DNA of 64,000 bases from Tetradesmus obliquus (taxonomy: Eukaryota > Chlorophyta > Chlorophyceae > Sphaeropleales > Scenedesmaceae): contig CP126200.1 in NCBI GenBank assembly GCA_030272155.1, forward strand, positions 2,480,001 to 2,544,000, given 5' to 3'. Below, one piece after another: positions 35,165 to 48,100 of this stretch. Every line of letters begins with the position of its first letter. The first letter of the stretch is position 1. The translations under genes were made by a program, and so were the position numbers. The notes beneath the pieces were generated by a model that made no database searches, was not told where the DNA came from, and was given only the letters and a program-made list of their open reading frames with translations.

Positions 35165-38100
35165 ACATTTCAGGCTGCCAGCCTGGCTATGGAGGGCCCT
35201 CCTGTGACATTTGCGAGCCTGGCTTCTGGTCCCGTGGGGGGCCAGCCACCAACGCTACCGCGTGCCGTGCTTGCCCTGATGGCACAGTCACGCTGGGCGA
35301 CGGAACAGCAGCACAGGCCGACTGTTTGAACACAACAGTTGGTGGGTGGCACAACTTCAGCCGTGCGCCAGCGCTGCCGTGCCATGCAGGATGTTCTGTG
35401 CTGTTTGCTGGTGCAGATGTATTGACAGTATGTGTTGAGCATCCTGCAGCATGTGGCGTGCTGATCAAGCAACACATTTATGTGATGTTGCAGCTGCTGC
35501 TGCACCACGTAATGGCAGCAGCAGCAAGCAGCAGCAGCATTACAGACAACACAGCCGGATACCAGCAATGATGAGCCAAGATTGAAACACAGAGATTGTA
35601 TGCTGATTCCTGTGCTGCTGCTGTTGCTGCCACTGCTGCTGCTGTTGCATCTGCAATGCAGCCCCAAACACCACATATGAAATCGACATCACAACAACCG
35701 CAGAGTTTTCGCTGGAGGGGGCCACCTGTAGCAGTGGCTTGAGTGATGCACTGATTGCAGCGTATGACGAAGCAAAGCAGAAAGCAGCAGCCAATGAGGG
35801 GCTGAGGCTGAACATGACGACGTATGTTATCAACTGCACAGAGGTGAGCATTGTGCAGCTCTGTTGTTCCGTGCAGGAGTCATAATAGTGGCTACATTTG
35901 TCAGCTGCTGCACTATCTTTGCTCTGGTTCCATGCTGCTGGCCTGCAGAAGCTCTGCATGCCACAGGCTGCTGTGGCTTGCCCAAGCTGTGATGACCCCT
36001 TTTGGAAATTGCTTCATTTTGTGGTTGCAGAGGATTACTGGTTCATCATCAAATGCTAGTGGCTTCATGGTCAAAGTGGCTGCCTTGCAACACATTGGGT
36101 CAACCCTCTCATTGTGTGACTCTTGCTTGCACTCAGAGCACCGACTGTGCTGCTGCGGCTGCTTACGAGGTGCCCATACTGCCTTGCACTGCAGGTTGCA
36201 GGCAACAGCAGCCGCCGCATGCTGAAGGCGGCTAGCGGCGGCGCTGCACCAATGGTTCTCCCTAGCAGAAGTGACTTTTTCGTAGAGTCCGTCATATTCA
36301 GCGCTATGACACAAGGTGCAGATAAGGATAACAACTGATGGTGGTTGCCCTTGGTGACGTCATCTCGCCCAAACTTTGGGAGTCGCATTCCATCCCGCCG
36401 GCGCTTGAAGAGAGCGGCGCAAGGCATGGCACAAAGCTGGGAGTATGCTGCAACGAAGCAAATGAGCTCCAGCTCCCTAAAGGCCGTGGGGAATGAGATT
36501 ACAGTAATATCTGCAGGTATGCATAGCTGGACAGGGGCAGCAGCAGCAGAGCCGCGCCGCATTGACAATTCACACAACCTGCAGCAACAGCCTGGACTAA
36601 CACAACGCCTGCAACAAGTGTGCATGCTTGTTGTGTTGTGCCTCTGCAGAGCAGCTCAGCTGCTGAACAGTGGCCATCGGTGTGTTGATGACTGCTCCGC
36701 ATCTGCTGTTCGGGCGGCAAACAGCTGCCATTCCAACAACATCCGCTGCTGCACGACTTGTTTGTATGCAGGTGTGTCCAAGTTTGTGCTGATTGACCCC
36801 GGCGTGGCACCCATTGTCACCACAAAAGGTACGTGAGCCCTGTCAGGTTCATTGCTGATTTTCTTGAAAAGGCTTGGGGTGTGCGTAATGCTTGCACACA
36901 TGATGGTGTAGTCCCTTCTGTTTCCGCTCCATTGGGGCGCGGGGCCGATGGCGTTGATGCTATGGCATGATTGGTAACATGATGATGATGGTGGGCCCTG
37001 TTTGATATGCTGGGGTTCGGTGTGCCCATCGCAGTGCAGCATTTGCCCACAGTAATGCAGTGATTCTGCTGAAATGCATGGAAGTGCAGCGTAGCGAAGT
37101 ATTAGAGCATGCTGAAGGGTGTGGTAATGCAGCTGCCTGTGTCAATGCTGCGGCATGGCACCGTGCCATGACCGACCAACGCAGCGATTGCTGCTGCTGC
37201 TGCTGCTGCTGCCATGTTGCTGCTGCCCTTCACGGTGTGCTACAAACAATTGTGGTGGACACTGCTTGCTTGTTTGGTGGCACTATCAGCGCAAAGTGCA
37301 CGAAGGACGCAAGGGGCCTCGGCGTTTGGACAGACATCGCGGGGTTCTGCAAGGCGGAACCTCCTGTTCAGTGCATGTCTGCACCAGCCAGGGAAAGTGT
37401 GACCACTTTTGGGGGATCGCAATTCTATCCAGAGCCCTGGATAGCAAAATGCACGAACACGACAGAGAATGCAACATGCACTGTGGTGGACGCTGCTTGC
37501 TCATCGGGCGGCACCATCAGCGCAAAGTGTGTCAAGGGCGTAACTGGTGCTGGAGTGTGGGCAGACATCCAAGGAGCTTGCCAGGCACCGCCCTGTGAGC
37601 ACCTATTCAGCTACAGCTGGTCCCACAGCTGCGTCTGCAAAACGCCTGCAGTATGCAGCAGCAGCAGCGCCGGCAGGATTGTTGCGACTGTGTCAGTTTG
37701 TGGTTTTAATTGAAACCCTATCACTCAAGCTGCTGATGCATGACAAGCTCATAACAAAGCCTAACTAATAATAAATACTAAACAAGCTCATCACAAAGCC
37801 TAAATTATTAGTAAATAATAAACTGGCACGGACTGCCACAACGCACACGCAGCATAGCACATGCGTATTTCAGGTGTCAGGTGGGGTCTGCTGCAAGGTA
37901 GGCATATGTTGTACCTGCTGCGTGCGATGTTGCTGCAAGTGTACACCCTTCGATTTGTGTGCCGTCTGTTGCCTGCCTATGCCTGCTGCGGCACACTTCC
38001 ATGCAGCTTCCTTCTGTGGTAATACACCCATGCCTTCCGGTCCTTCCGCAACTGCTGGATGGACCACCAATGGGGGACCCCTGGACGCTGCTGCTTGGGT

Positions 38101-40300
38101 TGTTGCATGCGGCCAGGCAGTGAATGGCCATACCTGCACCACTGCTGCTTGTGGCGGGACCTTTACTGGCATGTTGTCAAGCTACCTGCCAGGTGAGACA
38201 GCAGCATTGCTGGTGCTGGCATGTGGCTGTACACAGTTGAGGAGAAAGCGCCACAGAATTGCGCCTGACGGGTTGAAACAAATCTACTGTAGCCCTGTGC
38301 AATGTGCTAAGCTAAGATGGCCCTTGTCGTCCTGCAGCAGCAGAATGGTTAGGTGCATACCACCCCTTCAAGGCATGAGTAGTACTCAGAGCATCGGCAG
38401 CCTGGGTGTCTGCAGTACAGATAGCTGATAGCGCTCACACTGCGCTAGGCCAGGCGTATCAAGGGGCCTGCTGTCGTCGACTCTGCTGTGCGTCATGAGA
38501 GAGAGTGTGTGTGTGCAATACTTCAAGCAGTGTGGCTGCTGCCGCATCGCATGACGGCTGATGGCGCTGCTGATGCTGCTGACATGCTTGTATGCATGCT
38601 GTGCAGCCAGACGGGCAGTGGGATCAGCTCAGCGGCACCTGCACTGGTTAGCAAGCTGTTGATGCTGCTGCTGCTGCTGATGCTGCTGATGCTGTCACCG
38701 CTGCTGCTGCTGCTGCTGCTGCTGCCGTTTGTGTGCTGTGCAGCCAGACGGGCAGTGGGGTCAGCTCAGCGGCACCTGCTTCCCAGGTGAGCGAGGCACT
38801 GGGGGCTGCAGGCAGGCGCTGCGGTCGCTGCAAACATGCCCAGCAAGCAATACACATACAGTACAGTTGGTGTTTGGAACAAGTAGTTGTCAGGTGTTAG
38901 CGCTAGCAGCTGCGCAGAATTTGCATGCAGTGAAATGAGGTTGGCGCAGTTTCAGTATCAGTGCACGTGTGGGCTGGGGATGGGTCACAGCAAATTTGCC
39001 TCAAAGCGCGCCCACTGGGCCAGTGTATACTCAGCTTCAGTTGCCCCACTTTTATAATCAGGTTGCTGGCAGTGCTGTACATTGAAAGCCTTGCTGTCAT
39101 GCTTCAGTCAACCACTGCCTGGCCACTGACAAGTCTCTGGGTTGTTGCGTATCCTCATGCCGCTGTGCAAGCCATCAATTAGATGCCATCCAATAGCATA
39201 GCATATACATCACACCCAAGCAGCACAACCATAACTGGTCGCTGCTGCAACATGTAGTTGCTGTGATGGTAGGAGGTGTGGAGGCGCATGAGGTATCCTC
39301 ACCACCACACACATCCCCTTCCTTTAACTTACACGAATGTTAAGTGTGAACACACCACGCGCAGCTCACTCATTCATTCATGGTTGCTGCTGCAATGCAT
39401 TTGCCGCAGGCACCTGCAGCTTCTCAGCAATCAGTGTGCCTGCTTCTGGCGGGGCGTCCTTTGATAACGCTGCATGGCTGATTGCCTGTGGCTCCACAGC
39501 ACACGGCAGCTGGTGTACATCCTCCACGGCCTGCTCTGGTGGCACAGGGACCATCACTGCACAGTGTGTGAAAGAACAGGCTCCTGGGCGAACGTGGAAG
39601 GCGCGTGCACTGCAGTGCCGCCAGCTGGCGGTGGTGGCAGTGGCAGTGGAGGTGGCAGTGGAGGTGGGGGCGGAAGCACCCCAACTGGTAAGGGGTGTTG
39701 TTCAGCTGCAGCAGCGTGTTGTAGTGTACTCGCTTGTGTAGTGGCATGTTTGCGACTAGTGACCTGGCAACTGTGCTTGATGCTGCAGCTGCATGATGTG
39801 CATCAGACATAATGGTGCCTGACATGCCATGGCCAGGTGACTGGGTTTTATCGGCTGGGAAACAGCTGCATTTAGTGGCGGTGGCAACAAACATCATGTT
39901 GTGATTTGCTGTCTAATATTTTCTCGCACTGTATCTGGCTCTACGTAGGCACAGGTTGTCAGGTAGATAACCATGTGTCATCTGCGTCTTGCGACTCCCG
40001 TAGCTGCATGCACTGATCAGCCAGCATGGTTCCACAAATTTACTTTTAATACGCTGCACCTGCCCTGCTGCCCTGGCACCACCCGCTGCCCTGCTGCTAC
40101 TTGCAGGACCATGCGCAAACACTTCCGGCATGCAGAGCATTATAAACTTGGACGCAGCAAAGTGGATACAAGCATGTGCTAACACAGCACTGGAGAAAGT
40201 CTGCTATTCCCAAGCCGTGTGCAGCACTGGTACTACTGGATATGCCTCTGCGTTCTGCACAGCATCTGGCTGGACATATGCATCCGGCATCTGCAAGTAG
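33768..40300 (+). CDS. Second secreted Cys-rich modular protein with novel C-terminal repeat
   Basis: The start MAVRTTISACLLLLLLSGIA is a clear signal peptide. Exon 1 (33768 to about 34187) carries a GCC2/GCC3-like module (CTACPLGTTARLAGSTSCSN). Further exons: 34572-34754, 35174-35341 (GCQPGYGGPSCDICEPGF), 35662-35843, 36195-36315 (VAGNSSRRMLKAASGG), about 36424-36516, 36772-36828 (VSKFVLIDPGVAPIVTTK), about 37190-37594, 38007-38192, about 38741-38792, 39410-39687 and 40107-40300. The last ends in TAG at 40298-40300. The C-terminal half repeats a Cys domain: DAAAWVVACG..., DNAAWLIACGS..., DAAKWIQACAN..., then CSSGGTISAKCVKG, G.WADIQGAC. Most junctions are phase 1. Problems: exon 1 has no canonical donor, the exon before 39410 is unclear in phase, and exon 39410-39687 needs a frame shift. 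Probably cell-surface or matrix; the function is unknown. Confidence 0.6.
35104..35163 (+). repeat. (CTG)20 tract before an acceptor
   Basis: An uninterrupted run of about twenty CTG triplets lies ten bases before the acceptor CAG at 35173. A second, interrupted CTG/CTT tract lies at 34958-35051 in the same intron. Confidence 0.9.
37741..37823 (+). repeat. AT-rich tandem duplication in intron
   Basis: Two imperfect copies of a unit of about 45 bp share acaagctcat.acaaagccta and the AT-rich tail taataataaata. The AT content is far above the surrounding DNA. It lies between exons 37190-37594 and 38007-38192 of the second Cys-rich gene. Confidence 0.75.
39262..39390 (-). repeat. Dispersed ~125 bp element, copy B (inverted)
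   Basis: This is the reverse-complement counterpart of 4137-4263. It lies just before the acceptor of the exon that starts at 39410, so the element borders a splice acceptor here. The orientation is opposite to copy A relative to the host gene. Confidence 0.7.
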
Positions 40301-42146
40301 CTGCGTGTAATGGCGGCTCATATATCTTGATCAGTCAAGCTGGCATGCTCAGAGGCTTTGGAGGGTGCCTGCATGGAAGGTTCATGTGCACAGGCCAATT
40401 CCACTTCTTTTTCCAAAAGAGGTTGTTATGCTGCATCCTATGAGGAAGTGCACCGGAGTCTGTAGGGCGTTGCTGTCTGTTTCCAGATGCGTCAGGTCCA
40501 AAAGATTGTAGAACGATGTGGTATCAGGTCATGGCGATCTGTTACAGTGTGCATCAGGCACAGAGATCTCGTACAGTATGGCACTATCTTTGAAGATCCG
40601 TCTACTGTGTGGCGTTGCGGTTGAAGACCCTGTATTGTGTGGCATCAGGTTTGTATATGTGTTTCAGAGTGAACCCACCCCAGCATCATATCAGGTGATC
40701 ACATACCCTCCAGATCCAAAGGCACTAATCAGCTTTGCCGGTCCGCTGCCATTCCCGTTGGTCCAATGACTACACATGGCATCCCAGCCCAGCACAGTTG
40801 ACTGGCAATGTCGCCAGGCACAAGTGCAATCATATGCCATCATTTCGCCGTATGCGTATAGTATTAGTGACACTGTGTCTTCCTTAGCTTATGGTGACAG
40901 GCAGCTGGCTGAGTTGCTGCAGCAGTTGGCTGCAGCTGCACAACTGGCTATGTTATGAGGGTTGGTGCATTGATGTGTTACAGATGTCCATGGCCGGGGT
41001 ATGCCTGCCTGTAGTATAAGGAACTCTGTGTCTTCCTTAGCTGCAGTTACGATGGTGGTGACAGGCAGCTGGCTCAGATGCTGCAGTGGCTGGCTAGTCA
41101 GTCTATAGACGTAGCTACATAGACGTAGCTAGCTACTGTAGCTACACAACTGGCTTTGCTTTGATGGCTGTTACGTTGATTATATCAGTATCACTGATAG
41201 CATGGCTGGCGTACGCCTGCCATGATTGTTGCTAGCAGTGGCTATTGTATGATCGGTGACTGAGAATTGAAAGCATCATTTGCCGGCACTAGCCTACAGC
41301 ATTCAGCTGGGCTAAGCAGCTTCTGATACACATGGGGTGACTTGCAATTTGCCTAAAATGTATCACACACACCCAACTTGCTGAGCAATGTTGAGCCTAG
41401 TGACGGCATTGTAGTGAGAGTGTTGTTGCTTTGTACTGCACTCGGGGTGGCACACCCCTGCTGTGACACATGCGCTGCTCTATGCCTGCCTGTGGCTGGA
41501 CACGCTCGTAGTGCATCATGTTGAGTGTTGATTTGTAGCTTGTATGCTTGTGGCACGTTTGTTCCCCAACGCAGCCACCTTGGGTTCCACGTACGCTTAT
41601 CTGGGTACACCCCTACATGCACATCTGCCATCCGCTTGCTGGTGACGTGGTTCAAAACCCTGTGCTTACAGTTGCCAGAGGCAGGCGAGTTCAGTTCAGT
41701 CATGCGCACGCATGCTGGGTTTCTGTTGTGAGTGTTCGTGTGCCAGATGCACACTTTGGAGTTTACACACACGGGTGACCTCGCCCGTTTGGGGAGCCTA
41801 TCATCGTCATATGACAGGCTCATTGCAATCTCACTGGCAACTGCCTGCTGAGCTGCAGCCTCCAGCAGTGCCCTGTCTGTTACTGCAGCGTCCGCAGCCC
41901 AGATCAGTACGAAATGCCACAACCATGTCATGACGGCAGCAGCTGACACAGCCAACTGGCTGAATGGCTCATGCAACATACACATGAACTCAATGGCATC
42001 ATCACAAGTGTCCTGCCAGATGCTGCTACTCACACGGCATTCAAGATGCAAACATCGATACACTACGATACAGCAGTCCTTTGCAGATCAGAGAAGCCCT
42101 GCAGATCACAGAAGCACTCCGCTCAGCCACCCACATTTGCCAGCTG
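40301..42146. other. Convergent intergenic region between Cys-rich gene and NAT10
   Basis: The plus-strand gene ends at 40300 and NAT10 ends at 42147 on the minus strand, so this is shared 3' space. TGTAA lies at 40306-40310 on the plus strand. On the minus strand TGTAA occurs at 41763-41767 and 41666-41670, about 380 and 480 bp after the NAT10 stop, both plausible poly(A) signals. 40500-40660 contains loose repeats around gatc...tgtggcatcagg. 40890-41095 holds two copies of ggtgacaggcagctggct. 41093-41147 is rich in the self-complementary word gtagctac. The open frame 41353-42063 (minus) has no recognisable domain. Confidence 0.45.
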
Positions 42147-45100
42147 TCACTTGTTCTTGAACTTCTTGGGGTTGCCTCCCTGCTGCTTCTGCTTGTGCTT
42201 CTTGCTGCTGTCTTTGCCTCCATCCTTGCTGCTGCTGCCGATCTGCTTGCTGCTGCTCTGCTTGCCGCTGTCTGGCGTCTTGCTGCTCTTCACACTGACC
42301 ATGCCGCCGCTCGCCAGCGCACCGCTTGCTGCTGCCTTTGCAAAGTCCTCGTCCGCGCCTGCAACAGCATCAGACACAACAGAATGCAAAAAAGTCGTGT
42401 TTTGTGACAACCATACACCGGCATATGCAGCATTACTGAAAAAACAATTGCAGATTGTTCTGCCGACCTGATAAAGACAATTTCCAACCAACCAGAGGTG
42501 CAGTATCAACAGATACTGGCGTATCAGTCGGTTGTGCCTATGCAAGCGGCGAAACAGCTCCTGCCCAAACCAGCTACACGTTCCATACCATCGCTTTCTA
42601 GCGTGTGCAGATGCAGCCACGCTCACGCATGATTAGGCCATCCAACATACTATCTCACTCCTGCCGCACCTGTGATGGCAAACTGCTGCAGGTCCTCAGG
42701 CCTGAACTGCTGCCGCATCTTCTCCCGCTCAACCGCTGCTGCTGCCTCCAGCTCATCGTCCAAGCTGATATCAACACCCTCTCCCAGCAGCGGTGCCCCG
42801 CTGGCTGCTGCATCTGCAGCAGTTGCTGCGGTGGCTGCTGCTGCTGTGAGGCGTGCAGGCCGCGGCAGCTGCCGCTCGACTTGAGCCTCCTTGACTGCCC
42901 GCAGGTGGCCGTGCAGCTTGCGGATGGCCTTGTTGAACAGCGCCAGCACCTGGATATAACATGTGTTTGACCAGCACATAAATGCAGCAGTCAACACCAG
43001 TCAGACTCAAGCAAACAGACAAATGTTGGCAGCGAGATTGCACACAGTCAGGCAGTATGAGTGCTGATACTTCATGCTGCATGAGACACCGCAGACTGGT
43101 TTGGTCAAGGTATGGTCAATGTAACGGTACAAGTAACAGTTCAAATCACCTGATTGCTGGGCAGCCCCAGCTCCTTGTCTCGGCCACCTCGCGCTGCTGC
43201 AGGCCCAAGCACAGCAGGATGGCTGCAACCTGCCTTGGTCAAACAATTATCAAAATAACAGTCAAAGCAACAGTCTGTCTCACCTGGTTGCTGGGCAGCC
43301 CCAGCTCCTTGTCTATTTCCGCCACCTCGCGCTGCTGCAGGCCCAGGCACAGCAGGATGGCTGCCTGGCCGTAGCTGAGCGTTGCCGGCAGCTGCCCTGA
43401 CAGGTAGAGCCGCGTGAGGCTGGGCAGCAGGTCTAGGATGAGGTGGTAGTCAACCAGGTTGCTGCTGTAGGCCTGCAGGAATCACCAAACAATATGCGCA
43501 GCAGGTTTAGATGGGCAGCAGGTCCAGGATGAGGTGGTAGTCAACCAGGTTGCTGCTGTAGGCCTGCAGGAAATGATGACACACGCAGCTAAGCAGCTAG
43601 AGACGGCAAGAAGAAGCTTTGCACAGATGATCACAAGCAGCGAGCGCGACACAAGCGGGACACCAACACAGTTCCCTCCTTACAAACAAAAGTCACTAAA
43701 ACCGTGATTCGCCCACCTGCAGGCGCCTGAGGTCATACGGGCTCATCTGCCGCCCATCGCCGCGCGTCACCACCAGCCCCTGCTGCACTCCTGCAGCCCC
43801 ATCTGCCTCACTGAACTGCAGCTTAGGGTTCAAGATAGACAGCGCCAGCGCCGGCGCCATGCCCCTGAATGCCCCGCCAAGCAGCGACATGAAGCGCGCT
43901 TTAAAATCTGTTACAAACGGCTCCAGCCAGGCAGTGCCAGCGACCTCAGGGTGCTGCAGGGCTTGCAGCATCACGCAGGTGTGCTCGCCGGTGACGTCGC
44001 TGGCTGACTGGCGGATGTAGGCTGGCGCGTAGCCGGCGCGCTGCCAGAAGTTGAAGAGTTGCTGCGTGAGGCCGAAGGAGACACCCAGGTAGTGCAGCCG
44101 GATGGGCTTCCTGCAAGCAGGCAGGTGCAGGGAAGAGTGAGAACCGCTCCGCTGCAACCTGAAGTACAGCACCTAGATGACCTTAGATGAAGCACATGGA
44201 AAACACAGCAGGAGCATTGTCTTGTTCTCAGCAGCACAAATTTCACCGGCCAAATCAAGAGTGAACCAATGCGCCTGTGCAGCAGCCATTGCCTTGAATC
44301 ACACCCACCTTTCGCTGATGTTGACCATTAGCGGCGGCAGGCCCTGCCTCGGCTTGACCTGCTCACTCATCAGCAGCGAGTCTCCGCCAGCTGCTGCATC
44401 GCCTGCGCCTGCTGCTGCTGCAGCTGCGCCGCCATGCTGCTGCTCGTATGGATCCTCCATGGTATCATCGTCATCATCCAGCTTGAGCAGCTCGCCCTGG
44501 AAGTAGCGCTTCAGCTGCTCCACAGCCCTGCATGGATCAGCGCACCAGCAGTGCATTCAGGACGTTTGGCACAGTTCTGGCTGGTGCACGAACACAATGC
44601 TGGATCCTACAGCTGAACATCTGCGGCTGCACGGATGGCACGCTCGCCACCAACTGGCTTCATCCAGACATTCGCCGACCTGTCCGACTTGCAATCGCAG
44701 GCAGTACACAGACTTGTTATCGCAAGCAATTAAAGGCATGCCGAGGTGGCTGCATGCCGTGTTGCTTGAATGTCAACTGAGGGAACAGCTAAGAAACATG
44801 CGGGCCGCACCTGCTGCCGTAGCCTGTGCCGCTGAGCTCAGGGTGCACTGCAATGCGCACTACGCGCGCCCCAGACAGCGCAGGGAAGTCCGGGTCCTGC
44901 AAACGTGGCAGGCAGCGCCCACACATGCACGGATGCGTGAGGGTTCAGGGATGTTCCGGCAAAGGAAACCATACGCCGAAACCCTCTGATGCAGCTGCAA
45001 CTTTGGCTGTGTAAGGCAAACAATAGCTCTGAGGAAGAGCTGACTGCAGGGCAGAAACATGCGATGTGCAAGGCAAACTCACGCAGTAAAACATGTGTCA

Positions 45101-48100
45101 AGGCTGGCCGTGACAACTGCTGCACGTGCTGACATGTACAACAACTGCCAGGCAGGCTTCGTACCTGGTACTGCTGCCCGATGGTCCACGGGATGAGGTC
45201 GCCCTGCGGCAGCTCTCCCCGTGCCAGGCTGCTGGCTGCGAGCTTGGCGTTGACAGCGCCCTCCAGCGCCACCTGGCGGCAACAACAGTTACAACAATGA
45301 AGTACACCCCACACGCCGCTGATGAATGTTTGGTGTGAATTGCCAGAGAGCCTGCAAAGCACCAGCTACGCCAACTATGTAGCTCTGCAATAATGTGTAA
45401 TTAGAGCCTGACAGCGACCCCTCGGTTCCAGCAAGGGCATACAGCATGACAACATCCCAAGAAGACAGCAAACCAAGCAGCAACAGCAGTAACAGCAGCC
45501 CACCTGCACCACTGCCAGCACGTCAGGCAGCGCGTTCTGCGTCTCATCCACAGGCCCCAGTAGCACGTACAGCTGGTGCGCGGGCGCGTCAGCCAGCAGC
45601 AGCAGGTCGTTGGGCGTGTTCTTGTAGTGGCTGGCCACCAGCAGCGCCTGCACCTGCAGGAGCCAAGCAAACATGACAAGAGCATATCAACCAGATTAGG
45701 TGTGAACCTGTGAGACACGTAACCAAGCGCGCAGAATATGCACGCAGTAATCGCACGCAAGCACCCAGACAAACAGCACATCAGCGGACAAGCATATGCT
45801 TGCAGGAAAGCACCAGGCTGGCCGTACCCGCTGCAGGAACGCCTCTGAGGCCTATTGGCAGCTGAAGAACGTGTCTAATACACCAAGAAGAGGTACACAA
45901 AATACGCATCAACACTCACCACACAACCCAACACAAGCATGCGCGCAGGTAAGCGCCTGGCAAACCTTACCCGTTGCATGAAGGTATCTGAGGCACTGTG
46001 GAATCTGAAGAACATGTCTCTCCACACAAAAAAGCGGCACAAACACACATCAACAAACTACACAACGACGCATAAGACTGCTTGCAGGAAATGCAAGCCG
46101 GCAAATCTTACCCGCTGCAGGAAGGCTTCTGAGGCCTTGTGGAAGCTGAACAGGGTGTCTCGCTCCACATAGAACAGCTCGCAGCTGCTGGGGTGCGGCA
46201 GCTTGGCTGGCGGGCGCGGCAGGTGGGTGGCTGCGTCCAGGCACAGCACGCTGTGCAGCCAGGACTCCACAGGGTCGCCTGGCGCGTACCTGTTGGAACA
46301 GGCGGGAAAACAGCAGCGAGCGTAAGCAGGCAACAGAAGTGTTGATGGTGGCAACAGCACGCTGTGCAGCCAGGCCTCCACAGGGCCCCCTGGCGCGTAC
46401 CTGTTTGGAAAATGGTGGGACAACAGCAAATGTAAGCAGGCAATAGAAGTGTTGATGGTGGCAGCAGCACGCTGTGCAGCTAGGACTCCACAGGGTCGCC
46501 TGGCGCGTGCCTATTTGGAAAAAGGGCGGGAAAACAGCCTCAGCAAGCATGTGTGACAGATGATGGCGATGACATCTGTCGGTGCCAGCTCTGCCAAGTG
46601 ATTCGAAGCAGTGCAAGTACGGTACACGAAGCCCAGCACAAGGCAGAGAGCCAGAGCAGAGTACGGTCAAGCTAACAGCAGCACATAGCATACGACAAGT
46701 GCTGCGGGCACGGTCAAACACAGTCAAGCCTCACCTGATGGGCTCCTCCAGGGTGACCTCCCTGAAGGTCCGGCCCCCAGCAGCACCTCCCCCACCACCA
46801 GCAGCAGCAGCAGCACCTCCAGCAGCACCGGGCTTGCTGCCTTTGCTGCCACCTGCTGCCTGCTCCCGCAGCTGCTGTATGAGCTTGAGCGACAGGCTGC
46901 GGCCGGTGCCCTCATAGCCGTTGACTGTGGAGCACAGGAACACCAGGTAGGGGCCCAGCATTGCCTGCAGGAAAAGTCAACCATGGACATAACATAGATG
47001 TAACACGTCACATGACATGTATTGTGGACTGTAAGTTGAGGTTGCTTACCGCAGACAACACGAGGGCCAGCAGGACGCTTAGCACGAAATCCGGTAGTAA
47101 ACACAAGATGCTGCCACAGTCACAGCTACTTGCTGTGGCTTGAATGGTGACATGATGATGAGTCACAGCTACTGTCATGTGCTGCCACTTGCACCGTTTG
47201 AATGTTGTTACTAACGCACCTTGACCAGCGGCAGCGGGATGGCAGCAGCCTCGTCAATCACCAGCAGCTCTGCCTGCGTCAGGCGGTTGGCGTGCTGCGG
47301 TTGGATGTACTGCACCGTCTGCAGACAAATAGAAGCATTGCAGCCGAGACAGGCAGCAGCAGTACAGGTGTATAGGTGTGGCAGTCAAAAGCAGCAGAGC
47401 ACAGGGTGAAGAGCGCGCAGCCGCAGTTTGCAAACAGAAACAGAGGCCAGAGAGTCCTATGGCGGGCAGGTTCATGTATTGCATTGAAAACAAATTGGTT
47501 TTGACCTTGATTTGACCGCCACCCACCTGGTGGTGTGCCCCGAACACATTGACACGCACCACTGCGCGGCCCAGTCCGGATTGGTGCTCCCCACCATGTG
47601 ATAATCTTTGTTTTTGAAACATGCAAAAAGGTTTGGCGTTGACCTATTGATCACCACCCACCTGACGGTGTGCCCTGAACACGTTGACGCCCACCACAGC
47701 GCGGCCCCACTCAGGGTTGGTGCTCTCCACAGGTCATCATCTCTACTCACAAATGACCAAGCAATGTTTAACCACTACCCACCTGGCGGTGTGCTCTGAA
47801 CACGTTGACGCGCACCACTGCGCGGCCCCAGTCGGGGTTGGTGCTCTCCACCAGGTCATAGTCGATGTGCTCCTGGTAGCCGCACGCGTCCAGGCCCTTG
47901 AACACAAACTCAAACAGCGTGCGCAGGTTCTCCGGAGACGGCGCGGTCACAAAGATGTTGGCGTAGCCCAGCGCGATGGCACCTGCAGGGGAGAGGGAAA
48001 CAGCAGCAAAGCAGGCCCTTGCATGCAAACTTGAACAGCGTGCACAGGTTCTCGGGGGACGGGGCGGTCACGAAGATATTGGCGTAGCCCAGCGCGATGG

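Noticed and set aside
37262..37594. Cyanovirin-N or bona fide sushi domain
   Set aside because: The Cys spacing and conserved residues do not match either family well enough to name it.
41353..42063. 236-residue minus-strand open frame downstream of NAT10
   Set aside because: No recognisable domain and ordinary composition; it overlaps the likely NAT10 3' UTR with candidate TGTAA signals inside it.
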